Shown here piece after piece: positions 47,821-57,367 of a stretch of 64,000 bases of DNA; the stretch's first letter is position 1; every line of letters begins with the position of its first letter. The DNA is from Polaribacter pacificus. Its GTDB lineage: Bacteria; Bacteroidota; Bacteroidia; Flavobacteriales; Flavobacteriaceae. Made by a program: the position numbers and the translations under genes. The DNA is taken from contig NZ_CP150664.1 in NCBI RefSeq assembly GCF_038024035.1, positions 806,001-870,000 on the forward strand. Reading direction: 5' to 3'. Under the pieces are notes generated by a model that worked only from the letters and a program-made list of their open reading frames with translations, searched no databases and was not told the DNA's origin.

Positions 47821-48636
47821 TTATACAGCGACATCGTATTCACGCAGTGCATCGTTTAATGAGGTTTTTTTATTTGTACTTTCTTTGCGTTTTCCAATAA
47901 TTAAAGCACAGGGAACATTGTAAGATCCTGCTGCAAATTCTTTGGTATAACTACCTGGAATTACTACAGAACGTTCTGGAACATAGCCTTTGGTTTCTAC
48001 AGGAACATCTCCAGTAACATCGATGATTTTTGTACTCATCGTAAGGACCACATTTGCTCCTAAAACAGCTTCTTTTCCTACGCGAACACCTTCTACAACA
48101 ATACAACGCGAACCGATAAAAGCTCCATCTTCAATAATCACAGGTGCAGCTTGTAAAGGCTCTAAAACTCCTCCAATACCCACACCTCCAGAAAGGTGCA
48201 CATGCTTTCCTATTTGAGCACAGCTTCCTACGGTTGCCCAAGTATCTACCATGGTACCTTCATCAACATAAGCTCCAATATTTACATAACTCGGCATTAA
48301 AATAGTCCCTGGAGATATATAAGCTCCATGACGTGCAACTGCGTTAGGAACCACTCGGATTCCTTTTTCTGCAAAATTCTTTTTAAGTGGAATTTTATCG
48401 TGATATTCAAAAATACCAGCTTCTAAGGTTTCCATTTTCTGAATTGGAAAATACAAAACAACGGCTTTCTTAATCCATTCGTTTACTTGCCAACCTTCTG
48501 CTGTTGGTTCTGCAACTCGCAAATCTCCTTCATCTAATAATCGAACCACTTCTCTAATGGCCTTTATTGTTGATTCTTCCTGTAATAAATCTCGGTTTTC
48601 CCAAGCTTCTTCTATCGTTTTCCTTAATGTATTCAT
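47821..48636 (-). CDS. dapD: 2,3,4,5-tetrahydropyridine-2,6-dicarboxylate N-succinyltransferase
   Basis: DapD acylates tetrahydrodipicolinate with succinyl-CoA on the way to meso-DAP and lysine. From ATG 48636 (MNTLRKTIEEAWENR) it has 271 residues, the usual length; the frame extends to 48660, but the promoter -7 box lies there. The central part is a left-handed beta-helix of hexapeptide repeats (VNIGAY, GSCAQIG, HVHLSGG). It is divergent from ruvX. Confidence 0.95.
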   Translation of the reverse strand: MNTLRKTIEEAWENRDLLQEESTIKAIREVVRLLDEGDLRVAEPTAEGWQVNEWIKKAVVLYFPIQKMETLEAGIFEYHDKIPLKKNFAEKGIRVVPNAVARHGAYISPGTILMPSYVNIGAYVDEGTMVDTWATVGSCAQIGKHVHLSGGVGIGGVLEPLQAAPVIIEDGAFIGSRCIVVEGVRVGKEAVLGANVVLTMSTKIIDVTGDVPVETKGYVPERSVVIPGSYTKEFAAGSYNVPCALIIGKRKESTNKKTSLNDALREYDVAV

Positions 48637-48657
48637 AGGTATAATGCTATATTTCTG

Positions 48658-48665
48658 CAAATATA
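48658..48665 (-). promoter_or_regulatory. -7 box of dapD
   Basis: Reads TATATTTG on the minus strand, exact TAnnTTTG match 22 nt before the chosen start; it rules out the longer frame. Confidence 0.45.
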
Positions 48666-48756
48666 AATCGATTGATTGTGACTACCGCGAAGATACATTT
48701 TTTAAACAGATATCGTTGCCTTGTTTAAAATCTGTATTTTTACAAAAAAAAACAGA

Positions 48757-49167
48757 ATGGGTAGAATACTTGCTATTGACTTTGGAGAAAAAAGAACTGG
48801 AATTGCTATTACGGATGAAATTCAGTTAATAGCCTCTGGTCTAACAACTGTTAATACAATTGATCTAATTAAGTTTTTACAAGACTATACTAAAAACGAA
48901 AATGTTTCACTATTTTTAGTGGGCTTGCCAAAACAGATGAACAATACTCCTAGCCAAAGTGAAGCCTTGATTGTTCCGTTTTTAAAAAAATTAAAACAGT
49001 CAATACCCAGCATACCTGTTGAACGTGTAGATGAGCGTTTTACCTCAAAAATGGCTTTTCAGAGCCTTTTAGATGGAGGAGCAAAAAAGAAGCAGCGTAA
49101 AAACAAAGAATTAATTGATGAAATTAGCGCCACAATCATCTTACAATCGTATTTATATAACAAATAA
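48757..49167 (+). CDS. ruvX: Holliday-junction resolvase-like protein (RuvX/YqgF)
   Basis: From ATG 48757 (MGRILAIDFGEKRTGIAI) it has 136 residues, as expected; an upstream TTG at 48721 gives an unlikely extension. RNase H-like fold with DFGEKRTG and VERVDERFTSKMA. YqgF proteins are needed for 5' processing of pre-16S rRNA; the resolvase label is historical. It is followed after 60 nt by def. Confidence 0.92.
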   Translation: MGRILAIDFGEKRTGIAITDEIQLIASGLTTVNTIDLIKFLQDYTKNENVSLFLVGLPKQMNNTPSQSEALIVPFLKKLKQSIPSIPVERVDERFTSKMAFQSLLDGGAKKKQRKNKELIDEISATIILQSYLYNK

Positions 49168-49191
49168 GTTTTTCAACTTCTTCTTTCTTTG

Positions 49192-49199
49192 TACTTTTG
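49192..49199 (+). promoter_or_regulatory. -7 box of def
   Basis: TACTTTTG, exact TAnnTTTG match 28 nt before the ATG at 49228. Confidence 0.4.
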
Positions 49200-49227
49200 C
49201 AGTCACAAAAAAAGTAAATTTTAAAGA

Positions 49228-49815
49228 ATGATTTTACCCATAGTAGCATACGGAGATCCTGTATTAAGAAAAGTCGGTAAAGAGATTGATGCAGACTACC
49301 CAGAGTTGACAACTTTAATTGCCAACATGAAAGAAACCATGTACAATGCCCATGGTGTTGGATTGGCTGCTCCACAAATTGGTAAAGCAATTCGCTTGTT
49401 TGTAATTGATGCTACACCTTTTTCTGAAGATGAAGATCTTAGTGAGGAAGATAAAAAAAGCCTAGCTGATTTTAAGCATGTTTTTATCAATGCAAAAATC
49501 ATAGAAGAAAATGGAGATGAATGGGCTTTTAATGAAGGTTGTCTAAGCATCCCTGATATTAGAGAAGATGTTTTTAGACCAGAAGAAATCACCATTGAAT
49601 ATCAAGATGAAAATTTTGAAAAGCATACACAAACTCTCAATGGTCTAGCTGCAAGAGTTTTTCAACACGAATACGATCATATTGAAGGTATTTTATTTAC
49701 TGACAAATTATCGACCTTAAAAAAGCGATTGATCAAAAAGAAATTAGAAAATATATCAAAAGGGAAAATTAACGCAGAATACAGAATGCGATTTCCTAAT
49801 TTAAAAAGAAAATAA
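49228..49815 (+). CDS. def: Peptide deformylase
   Basis: 195 residues; removes the formyl group from nascent proteins. All three motifs are present: GVGLAAPQIG (43-52), EGCLS with metal ligand C105, and HEYDH (147-151), where H147 and H151 bind the metal and E148 is the catalytic base. A charged insertion (about 66-82, EDEDLSEEDKK) between motifs 1 and 2 is common in Bacteroidota. It leads into DUF5606 and mazG at short distances. Confidence 0.96.
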   Translation: MILPIVAYGDPVLRKVGKEIDADYPELTTLIANMKETMYNAHGVGLAAPQIGKAIRLFVIDATPFSEDEDLSEEDKKSLADFKHVFINAKIIEENGDEWAFNEGCLSIPDIREDVFRPEEITIEYQDENFEKHTQTLNGLAARVFQHEYDHIEGILFTDKLSTLKKRLIKKKLENISKGKINAEYRMRFPNLKRK

Positions 49816-49841
49816 ATCGCCAAAGGCGTAAAAAGACACAT

Positions 49842-50258
49842 ATGGAATTTAATAAAATTATTGCTGTTACTGGTAAACCTGGTTTGTATGAAGTTTTGTC
49901 TCAAAGCAAAACAGGAATCATTGTTCAATCTTTAACAGACGGAAAACGCTTTCCAATCCTCTCTACTCATAATGTTAGCTTGTTAGAGAACATCGCAATA
50001 TTTACTTATGAAGATGAAGTACTTCTCTTAGATGTTTTTAAGAGTATTGCAGAAAAAGAAGAAGGAAAAGCTGCCATAAGCCCTAAAGAAAGCAATGCTA
50101 AATTAGTAGCTTATTTTTCAGAAATTCTACCAAATTTTGATCAAGAGCGTGTTTACCCATCTAATATCAAAAAAGTATTACAATGGTACAATGCTTTAAT
50201 CCTTTCTGGTTTTGATTTTTCAAAAGTAGAAAGTCCATCAGAAGAAGAAAACGCATAA
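49842..50258 (+). CDS. DUF5606 domain protein
   Basis: 138 residues beginning MEFNKIIAVTGKPGLYEVLSQ; the N-terminal half has a small beta-barrel look (VTGKPGLYEV, IIVQSLTDGKRFPI) and the rest is helical with an acidic tail. DUF5606 is confined to Bacteroidota and has no assigned function. It sits 26 nt after def and 9 nt before mazG, so a housekeeping role is likely. Confidence 0.85.
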   Translation: MEFNKIIAVTGKPGLYEVLSQSKTGIIVQSLTDGKRFPILSTHNVSLLENIAIFTYEDEVLLLDVFKSIAEKEEGKAAISPKESNAKLVAYFSEILPNFDQERVYPSNIKKVLQWYNALILSGFDFSKVESPSEEENA

Positions 50259-50267
50259 AAACATCCT

Positions 50268-51047
50268 TTGAATAGCAGAAGCAAACAATTAGAAGCCTTT
50301 AATAGGTTATTAGATATCATGGACGAGCTCCGTGAAAAGTGTCCATGGGATCAAAAGCAAACTTTAGAATCCCTTAGACATCTAACCATAGAAGAGACTT
50401 ATGAATTGGCAGATGCTATTTTAGAAAACGACCTAGGAGAAATTAAAAAAGAACTAGGAGATGTACTCTTGCACATCGTATTCTATGCTAAAATAGGAAG
50501 TGAAAAAAAGGCTTTTGACATTGCTGATGTTGCCAATACCATTTCTGATAAATTAATCAGCAGACATCCTCATATTTATGGGGATGTAAAGGTTAAAAAT
50601 GAAGAAGAAGTAAAACAAAACTGGGAAAAACTAAAACTTAAAGAAGGGAATTCTTCTGTACTTGAAGGTGTCCCTAAAAGCTTACCTGCTTTGGTTAAAG
50701 CTAACAGAATACAAGACAAGGTTGCCGGGGTTGGTTTTGATTGGGAAGAGCCTCAACAGGTTTGGGAGAAAGTTCAAGAAGAATTGTCCGAGCTTAATGA
50801 AGAGATCAAAAATCAGCATACAGAAAATATTGAAAAGGAGTTTGGCGATGTCTTGTTTTCTATGATCAACTACGCTCGTTTTATTGGAGTCAATCCAGAA
50901 AATGCCCTTGAAAAAACCAATAAAAAATTTATCAAGCGTTTCCAATACTTAGAAAACGCTGCTAAAAAAGAAGGCAAAGAACTTTCTAACATGTCCCTTC
51001 CTGAAATGGATGTGCATTGGGAAAACTCGAAAGAGTTTTACAAATAA
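50268..51047 (+). CDS. mazG: Nucleoside triphosphate pyrophosphohydrolase (MazG)
   Basis: 259 residues with two MazG domains, each with the helical EExxE/ExxD metal motif (EETYELADAI with KKELGDVLLHI; EELSELNEEI with EKEFGDVLFSM). It hydrolyses NTPs to NMP and pyrophosphate, protecting against bad nucleotides and lowering ppGpp signals in some bacteria. The start is TTG 50268, supported by the conserved NSRSKQLEAFNRLLDIMDELREKCPW. Its last 11 codons belong to a 38-bp unit repeated twice more downstream. Confidence 0.94.
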   Translation: MNSRSKQLEAFNRLLDIMDELREKCPWDQKQTLESLRHLTIEETYELADAILENDLGEIKKELGDVLLHIVFYAKIGSEKKAFDIADVANTISDKLISRHPHIYGDVKVKNEEEVKQNWEKLKLKEGNSSVLEGVPKSLPALVKANRIQDKVAGVGFDWEEPQQVWEKVQEELSELNEEIKNQHTENIEKEFGDVLFSMINYARFIGVNPENALEKTNKKFIKRFQYLENAAKKEGKELSNMSLPEMDVHWENSKEFYK

Positions 51048-51123
51048 CACAACATTGGGAAAACTCAAAAGAGTTTTACAAATAACACAGCATTGGGAAA
51101 ACTCGAAAGAGTTTTACAAATAA
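51015..51123 (+). repeat. Three tandem 38-bp copies of the mazG 3' end
   Basis: Copies begin at 51015, 51053 and 51091. Each reads CATTGGGAAAACTCGAAAGA and on to TTTTACAAATAA; copies 1 and 3 differ from copy 2 at one base of the loop, and spacers differ at one base. The last copy lacks the final five bases. Each contains the hairpin AAAACTC / GAGTTTT and a stop codon. Copy 1 is the authentic mazG terminus. Confidence 0.9.
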
Positions 51124-51186
51124 GAAAAAAATTGGAACAAGTCTAAAAAGTATTTTAAGTAGAAAATTCTTTCTATTTTTACTTTT

Positions 51187-51927
51187 ATGAATGTACTTAT
51201 CATCACCGGCGGATCTAACGGGATCGGAAAAGCCATTGCAGAAAAATATGCCTTAGAAAATCACACCGTATTTTCAATTTCAAGAAGCAAAGCAAAGGAT
51301 GTTACTTTTGAACAAATTATTGCAGATTTAAGCAACACCTCTGAAACTATCAGAGCCATCAATAATGTGTTTTCTTCTATTGAAACAAAAACGATTTCCT
51401 CGATTACCTTACTAAATAATGCCGGGGGTTTAGGAAACATAAATACGCTTGGAAATTTAGATTCTGAAAAAATTCAGCAAACTATACATCTAAACACCAC
51501 CACTCCATTAGTTCTTGCAAATGAGTTTATAAGACTCACCAAGAAATTAATTTGTAAAAAACAGATCATTAGTATTTCTTCTGGCGCAGCAATAAATCCA
51601 TATTCTGGCTGGTCAGTTTATTGTGCCTCTAAAGCTGCTTTGGATATGATAACCAGAGTCATTGCTACAGAGCAAAGCCAAATAGAAAACGGCATGAAAT
51701 CTATGGCAATTTACCCAGGTGTTGTCGATACAAATATGCAGGTTGCTATCAGAAAAACTCCTGAGAGTAAATTTAAAGCTGTGCAACGTTTTAAAGATTT
51801 AAAAAGCAACAATGAATTGTACAGCCCAGAGTTTGTTGCAGATAAAATTTATCAGATTGATACTTTATATCAATTAGAGTCTGGAGCTATTATTGACCTT
51901 AGAAAATTTAATTATGAAAAGAGTTAA
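51187..51927 (+). CDS. Short-chain dehydrogenase/reductase (SDR)
   Basis: 246 residues, classical SDR with TGGSNGIG, NNAG and the catalytic set SSGAAINPYSGWSVYCASKAAL. The layout resembles sepiapterin or benzil reductases, but the substrate is unknown. Its last 14 nt overlap the cupin gene, so they form a pair. Confidence 0.87.
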   Translation: MNVLIITGGSNGIGKAIAEKYALENHTVFSISRSKAKDVTFEQIIADLSNTSETIRAINNVFSSIETKTISSITLLNNAGGLGNINTLGNLDSEKIQQTIHLNTTTPLVLANEFIRLTKKLICKKQIISISSGAAINPYSGWSVYCASKAALDMITRVIATEQSQIENGMKSMAIYPGVVDTNMQVAIRKTPESKFKAVQRFKDLKSNNELYSPEFVADKIYQIDTLYQLESGAIIDLRKFNYEKS

Positions 51928-52417
51928 CCAGATTGTAGAAAAGCTTGGGTTGGTTCCTCATCCCGAAGGAGGATATTACAAAGAAACATACAGAAGTATT
52001 GAAAGTTTTCACCCTGAAAATTTAGATAAAAGCTATACTGGGAAAAGGAATTATTCTACTTGTATTTATTTCCTACTTACTTCGAGTGATTTTTCTGCTT
52101 TTCATAAAATAAAACAAGATGAAATTTGGCATTTTCATGAAGGCTCCTCAATTAAATTACATACCATATCAGAAAAGGGCACCCATAAAGAATATTTAAT
52201 TGGCAATGATCTTTTAAACGGGCAAGAGCCTCAATTAGTTGTTTATGGAAACCATTGGTTTGCAGCTTCTGTAGTAGAAAAAAATTCTTACGCTTTGGTT
52301 AGCTGTACGGTGTCACCTGGATTTGATTTCAGTGATTTTATTCTCCCAACAAGGGATCAATTGATCACAAAATATCCAGAGCACAAACAATTAATCACGG
52401 AGTATACTCAAAAATAA
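51914..52417 (+). CDS. DUF985 cupin domain protein
   Basis: 167 residues from ATG 51914 (MKRVNQIVEKLGLVPHPEGG). DUF985/cupin_5 hallmarks are HPEGGYYKETYRS, FHKIKQDEIWHFHEG and the C-terminal CTVSPGFDFSDF. The HxxxxxEIWHFHEG segment is a metal-binding cupin motif. Catalytic role is unknown. A longer frame from TTG 51893 is possible but has no family support. The overlap with the upstream dehydrogenase indicates coupling. Confidence 0.87.
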   Translation: MKRVNQIVEKLGLVPHPEGGYYKETYRSIESFHPENLDKSYTGKRNYSTCIYFLLTSSDFSAFHKIKQDEIWHFHEGSSIKLHTISEKGTHKEYLIGNDLLNGQEPQLVVYGNHWFAASVVEKNSYALVSCTVSPGFDFSDFILPTRDQLITKYPEHKQLITEYTQK

Positions 52418-52446
52418 AAAAGCCGCTCAATGAGCGGCTTTTTTGT
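52413..52446. terminator. Bidirectional terminator between convergent cupin and lon genes
   Basis: Arms AAGCCGCTCA and TGAGCGGCTT around one or a few bases, A run on the left and T run on the right. Confidence 0.92.
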
Positions 52447-54902
52447 TAAGCTAATTTCTTAGCATTTTTTACTTTCTGTTTTGTAAGTGCTAATTGTATC
52501 ACTTCACTCATATCAGTAACATAATGAAAGGTCAGGCCTTTTAAATAAGATTCTTTGATCTCTAAGATGTCCTTTTCGTTTTCTTTACACAGAATGATTT
52601 CTTTAATATTCGCTCTTTTTGCAGCCAATATTTTTTCTTTGATACCACCAACCGGTAATACTTTTCCTCTTAAAGTAATTTCACCAGTCATCGCTAGTTT
52701 ATTTTTCACTTTGCGTTGAGTAAACACAGAAACCAACGAGGTTAACATGGTAACTCCAGCACTTGGCCCATCTTTTGGGGTTGCACCTTCTGGAACGTGA
52801 ATATGTACGTTGTACTTCTCTAAAACCTCAGGATTTATTCCAAAATCTTCTGCATTTGCTTTGATGTATTCCATCGCAATGGTTGCAGATTCTTTCATCA
52901 CTTTTCCTAAATTTCCAGTAATGCTTAGACTTCCTTTACCTTTCGATAAAATAGACTCAATAAATAAAATATCTCCACCAACTGCGGTCCAAGCTAAACC
53001 TGTAACCACTCCTGCAACATCATTCGTTTCGTATTTATCGCGTTCTAATCTTGCTGGCCCTAATATTTTTTCAATATCATCATTGGTTAAGTCAATTTCG
53101 TAAGCGTCCTCCATTGCAATAGATTTTGCAGCAAAACGCACTACTTTTGCAATTTGTTTTTCCAAACCACGAACTCCAGATTCACGCGTGTACCCTTCAA
53201 TAATCTTTTCAATCTGCGCTTTTCCAAGCTTTAAATGCTCTTTTGTTAACCCGTGTTCTTTTAATTGTTTTGGCAGCAAATGTCTTTTAGCAATCTCTAT
53301 TTTTTCTTCGGTAGTATAACCAGAAACATTAATGATTTCCATTCTGTCTCTTAGGGCCCAAGGAATCTCTCCTAAGTTATTTGCTGTAGCAATAAACAAC
53401 ACTTTAGAAAGATCAAAACCAACCTCTAAATAGTTATCGTAAAACTCAGTATTTTGCTCAGGGTCTAATACCTCTAACATAGCAGAAGAAGGGTCTCCTT
53501 GATGACTATTGCTCAATTTATCAATTTCATCCAACACAAAAACTGGATTTGCAGTTCCTGCTTTTTTCAAATTCTGAATCAAGCGACCTGGCATTGCTCC
53601 GATATATGTTTTTCTGTGTCCACGGATTTCTGCTTCATCACGTAAACCACCAAGAGACATTCTAACATATTTTCTCCCTAATGATTCTGCAACTGATTTC
53701 CCTAAAGATGTTTTCCCTACTCCAGGAGGTCCATACAAACAAATAATAGGAGATTTCATATCATTTCTCAGTTTTAAAACTGCCAAATGTTCTATGATTC
53801 TTTCTTTTACTTTCTCCAAGCCAAAATGATCTCTATCTAAGATCTTTTGCGCTCTTTTTAAATCAAATTTATCTTCAGAATACTCACCCCAAGGCAATTC
53901 TAACATCAGTTCTAGATAATTTCTCTGAACTCCATATTCTGCCATTTGCGGATTCATTCTTCTAAGACGACCTAATTCTTTCTCAAAAGTATCAGCCACC
54001 TCTTTACTCCATTTTTTAGTTAGAGATTTTAAACGCATTTCTTCTAACTCCTCATCGTTAGAAACACCTCCTAATTCTTCTTGAATGGTTTTTAGCTGCT
54101 GATGTAGATAGTATTCGCGTTGCTGTTGATCCATATCAGAACGCGTCTTCGATTGAATATCGTTCTTAAGCTCTAAGCGCTGCAACTCTTTATTCAATTT
54201 TTTAAGCGTCAACAAGGCACGTTCTTTTAAATCATTTTGCCCCAACAATTCTTGCTTTTCCTTAACAGTCAAATCCATATTTGAAGAAATGAAATTCACC
54301 AAAAAAGAACTGCTTTGAATGTTTTTAATGGCAAATGAAGCCTCACTTGGCAACATTGGATTGGCTTTGATTATTTGCAGGGCCAATTCTTTTATTGAAT
54401 CAATGATCGCAATAAATTCTTTGGTCTTGTCTAAATCTCTGTTTTCAATAATTTCTTTGGTTGTGGCCTTTAAATAAGGTTTGGTCTCAATAATTTGATC
54501 AATCTCAAATCTTTTCTTCCCTTGAATTATAACAGTTGTATTACCATCAGGCATTTTTAAAACACGTAGAATCTGTGCAACAACTCCCGTTTTGTAGATA
54601 TCCTGTTCTGTCGGGTTCTCTACTTCTTCATTTTTTTGGGCAACCACACCGATAATCTTATCACCTGCGTTGGCATCCTTAATTAATTGAATTGAAGCAT
54701 CTCTACCCGCTGTAATTGGAATCACTACACCTGGAAACAAAACTGTGTTTCTCAAAGGTAGAATTGGCAAAACACCAGGTACTTCCTCATTATTAATTAA
54801 CTCCTCATCTTCGGGTGTCATTAATGGAATTAACTCTGAATCTTCATCTAACATATTGTGAAGCGACAAACTGTCTAATCCTAAAATTTTATGTTTACTC
54901 AT
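52446..54902 (-). CDS. lon: ATP-dependent endopeptidase La (Lon)
   Basis: 818 residues, cytosolic AAA+ serine protease for misfolded and regulatory proteins. The N-terminal LAN domain starts near residue 44 ([15 protein letters not shown]), the coiled helical linker follows, the AAA+ module has Walker [10 protein letters not shown] and Walker [11 protein letters not shown], and the C-terminal S16 domain has the Ser-Lys dyad (DGPSAGVTM and [11 protein letters not shown]). A small perfect dyad lies 12 nt upstream of the start. Confidence 0.96.
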   Translation of the reverse strand: MSKHKILGLDSLSLHNMLDEDSELIPLMTPEDEELINNEEVPGVLPILPLRNTVLFPGVVIPITAGRDASIQLIKDANAGDKIIGVVAQKNEEVENPTEQDIYKTGVVAQILRVLKMPDGNTTVIIQGKKRFEIDQIIETKPYLKATTKEIIENRDLDKTKEFIAIIDSIKELALQIIKANPMLPSEASFAIKNIQSSSFLVNFISSNMDLTVKEKQELLGQNDLKERALLTLKKLNKELQRLELKNDIQSKTRSDMDQQQREYYLHQQLKTIQEELGGVSNDEELEEMRLKSLTKKWSKEVADTFEKELGRLRRMNPQMAEYGVQRNYLELMLELPWGEYSEDKFDLKRAQKILDRDHFGLEKVKERIIEHLAVLKLRNDMKSPIICLYGPPGVGKTSLGKSVAESLGRKYVRMSLGGLRDEAEIRGHRKTYIGAMPGRLIQNLKKAGTANPVFVLDEIDKLSNSHQGDPSSAMLEVLDPEQNTEFYDNYLEVGFDLSKVLFIATANNLGEIPWALRDRMEIINVSGYTTEEKIEIAKRHLLPKQLKEHGLTKEHLKLGKAQIEKIIEGYTRESGVRGLEKQIAKVVRFAAKSIAMEDAYEIDLTNDDIEKILGPARLERDKYETNDVAGVVTGLAWTAVGGDILFIESILSKGKGSLSITGNLGKVMKESATIAMEYIKANAEDFGINPEVLEKYNVHIHVPEGATPKDGPSAGVTMLTSLVSVFTQRKVKNKLAMTGEITLRGKVLPVGGIKEKILAAKRANIKEIILCKENEKDILEIKESYLKGLTFHYVTDMSEVIQLALTKQKVKNAKKLA

Positions 54903-54913
54903 ACTTGTATTTC

Positions 54914-54926
54914 TGTCAAAATGACA
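54914..54926. promoter_or_regulatory. Small dyad ahead of lon
   Basis: TGTCA-AAA-TGACA, a perfect 5-bp inverted repeat, 12 nt upstream of the lon ATG. I suspect a stress-regulated operator because lon is usually heat-inducible; there is no direct support here. Confidence 0.3.
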
Positions 54927-55082
54927 TTATAATTGGATTTTCTAATAAGGTTTACAAAACACAGAAACTGTAAACTACTAATAACAAAGAGCTTAGTAAT
55001 TAATTACAGCTGTGATTTAATTGATAAGTTCAATTCTTATGCCAAGTATAGCAAATGGAAAAGGATTTTAATAAATACGAAA

Positions 55083-56378
55083 TTAGCGTACGTATTTGGT
55101 CTTTTTTAAAGTGCTGATAATGATAAGAGAAGCCAAAAAGAACAACCCAAGACACAAAACACTCCACTGCATAGAATCAGTCAAATAAATTAAAAACCCA
55201 AAGACAAAAGTTCCTAAGACGATGGCAATTTTTTCTGTAACATCATAAAAACTAAAATAGGTAGCATGATCATTCGTTTCTGGTAAAAGCTTTGAGTAGG
55301 TAGAACGAGTTAAAGATTGAATAGCTCCTAAAACAAGGCCTAAAAGCCCTCCTAACCCATAAAAATACAGAGAAACATTTGGCATGTCTTTATGCAATAA
55401 AAAGGCACAAAAGCAAACGACGATCCAAATGCTAATGGTAATTTTCAAGGCTTTTAAATTTCCGAATCTTTTAGAAACTCTAGAAAAAACAGCCGCCCCA
55501 ACAATTGCTACTAGTTGAATAAGTAAAACAGTTATAATTAAGCTAATGGTCTCTAAACCCAATTCTTTTGATCCAAAAATAGTTGCCAATAAGATAATTG
55601 TCTGAACACCAACACTCAATAAGAAAAAAGCGATTAAAAACCGTTTTAATGTAGGGTAATCTTTAATTTCTGCAAGCACGGTCTTTAACTCCTTAAACCC
55701 TTTCCAGATATAATCTTTTTTTGGTTTTTGGTAGGTTTTATTAGCGGGTAACCTTGCAAAGGTAACTTGAGCAAAGCCCATCCACCAAAGACCAACCATG
55801 ACAAATGAAATTCGAGAGGCTAAGCCAGCGGTGATTCCAAAAGTATCTGGCATTTGGATCATTATTAGATTTATAACCAACAAAATAACAGAACCTATAT
55901 AACCATAAATAAATCCTTTTGCACTCACAGCATCTTGTTGTTCTGGATAGGCAACCTCTGGTAAATAAGCGTTGTAAAATACCAAACTTCCCCAAAAACC
56001 AATACTAGCCAACATGCTACAGATAATTCCGACCCAAATAGTTTCTACACCTTTAAAAAAGAACAAACACATAACCGAAATTGACCCTAGGTAGCAGAAA
56101 AATTGCATGAATTTCTTTTTGTTTCCGGTATAATCAGCAATTCCTGATAATATAGGTGAGCACATTGCCACAATTAGAAATGAAAAAGACAATGCATAAC
56201 TGTATAAACTATCAGGATGTGCCCATTCAGTTCCTAAAAAAACAACGGTTTCATCTTTTGTGATAGCACTGTAATACAGCGGAAAAACAGCAGTACTAAT
56301 CACTAGTGAGTAAACAGAATTTGCCCAATCATAAAAAGACCAAGCATTGATTAATTTTTTACTCCCTTTTTTTAGCAT
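55083..56378 (-). CDS. MFS transporter, UMF1/Atg22-like family
   Basis: 431 residues and about twelve hydrophobic segments. The start KKLINAWSFYDWANSVYSLVI, the loop GAIQSLTRSTYSKLLP and a large central loop (about 200-235, KNKTYQKPKKDY) match the UMF1 subfamily of bacterial MFS permeases, whose substrate is unknown. It follows the M48 lipoprotein gene by 30 nt on the same strand and may be cotranscribed. Confidence 0.85.
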   Translation of the reverse strand: MLKKGSKKLINAWSFYDWANSVYSLVISTAVFPLYYSAITKDETVVFLGTEWAHPDSLYSYALSFSFLIVAMCSPILSGIADYTGNKKKFMQFFCYLGSISVMCLFFFKGVETIWVGIICSMLASIGFWGSLVFYNAYLPEVAYPEQQDAVSAKGFIYGYIGSVILLVINLIMIQMPDTFGITAGLASRISFVMVGLWWMGFAQVTFARLPANKTYQKPKKDYIWKGFKELKTVLAEIKDYPTLKRFLIAFFLLSVGVQTIILLATIFGSKELGLETISLIITVLLIQLVAIVGAAVFSRVSKRFGNLKALKITISIWIVVCFCAFLLHKDMPNVSLYFYGLGGLLGLVLGAIQSLTRSTYSKLLPETNDHATYFSFYDVTEKIAIVLGTFVFGFLIYLTDSMQWSVLCLGLFFLASLIIISTLKKTKYVR

Positions 56379-56408
56379 CTGTAATGTTTTGTGGTTTGGG
56401 TAAAGCTA

Positions 56409-57227
56409 TTAATTTTTCGTCAAACTCACAGCATTAAATTTGGCTGCTAGCTTTTTAGCTTCTGGTAAATACTCCTTAAGGGCTTTGATTCTGCTTTCGT
56501 TTGAAGGGTGTGTACTCAAAAATTCTGGTTGACTGCTCTTTCCTGTTTGCTGACTCATTCGAACCCAAACCTCTGAGGCCTCTTCTCCATTATACCCTGC
56601 CATAATCATAAAAATTAAGCCTAATTTGTCTGCTTCTGACTCGTGTTCTCTACTATATGCAAGCATTCCTACTCCAGTTCCTACACCGTAAACTGTACTC
56701 CAAATTTGCTGAGTTTGCTCACTCTTTCCGTTGGTCCCTAAAGCAACAGCTACCCCTCCTAATGCCTGGATCTGACCTTGTCTCATTCTCTCTTGACCGT
56801 GTTTAGCAAAGGCGTGTGCAACCTCATGTCCCATAACGGCAGCGATGCCATCCTCATTTGCACAAATAGGTAGAATTCCAGTATAAAAAACAACTTTTCC
56901 TCCCGGTAAACACCAAGCATTTACAGTTTTATCTTCAATTAGATTAAACTCCCATTTATATGAGTCTGCTTCCTTAGTCATTTTATTGGTTCTCATAAAT
57001 CGATCTACTGCTGCAGAGATTTTTAGTCCAACATTTTTTATTTGATTGGTTTTTTCTATGTCTTTAGATTTTTCATTCTCTTCTAAAAACCCTTTATACT
57101 GAGCAAAACTTGCAGGTAAAACCTGATCGTCATTTACGGGTATTATCCTTGATCTTCCTGTGATTGGTACAGTGCTACATGCTGCCAACAAAACACTAAC
57201 TAAAAAAATTGCTATTACTCTCTTCAT
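56409..57227 (-). CDS. M48-family metallopeptidase, lipoprotein
   Basis: 272 residues. A lipoprotein signal with box LAAC (C17) precedes an M48C/Oma1-like peptidase domain with zinc motif HEVAH in MGHEVAHAFAKHG, and a second Glu ligand in SREHESEADKLG. Family members of this form (LoiP/YcaL/BepA-like) do envelope proteolysis and barrel quality control. Expected at the periplasmic face. It is divergent from the MsrB gene and upstream of an MFS gene. Confidence 0.92.
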   Translation of the reverse strand: MKRVIAIFLVSVLLAACSTVPITGRSRIIPVNDDQVLPASFAQYKGFLEENEKSKDIEKTNQIKNVGLKISAAVDRFMRTNKMTKEADSYKWEFNLIEDKTVNAWCLPGGKVVFYTGILPICANEDGIAAVMGHEVAHAFAKHGQERMRQGQIQALGGVAVALGTNGKSEQTQQIWSTVYGVGTGVGMLAYSREHESEADKLGLIFMIMAGYNGEEASEVWVRMSQQTGKSSQPEFLSTHPSNESRIKALKEYLPEAKKLAAKFNAVSLTKN

Positions 57228-57367
57228 TGATATCTTTTTATATATTCTCTTTAGAATAGTTAAAATTACTCATATCTTACCAGATACAAAAGAAACATGC
57301 TTAAATTATGTAAGAACCTTTAAATTATAACGACCTTAACTACTAAAATAACAATACCCATCTCTGT

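Noticed and set aside
48557-48829. Plus-strand 90-codon frame across dapD and ruvX
   Set aside because: It covers the divergent promoter region and the 5' parts of two well-supported genes in other frames.
51015-51123. CRISPR array
   Set aside because: Repeats are adjacent with no spacers and include the mazG coding end; there are no cas genes.
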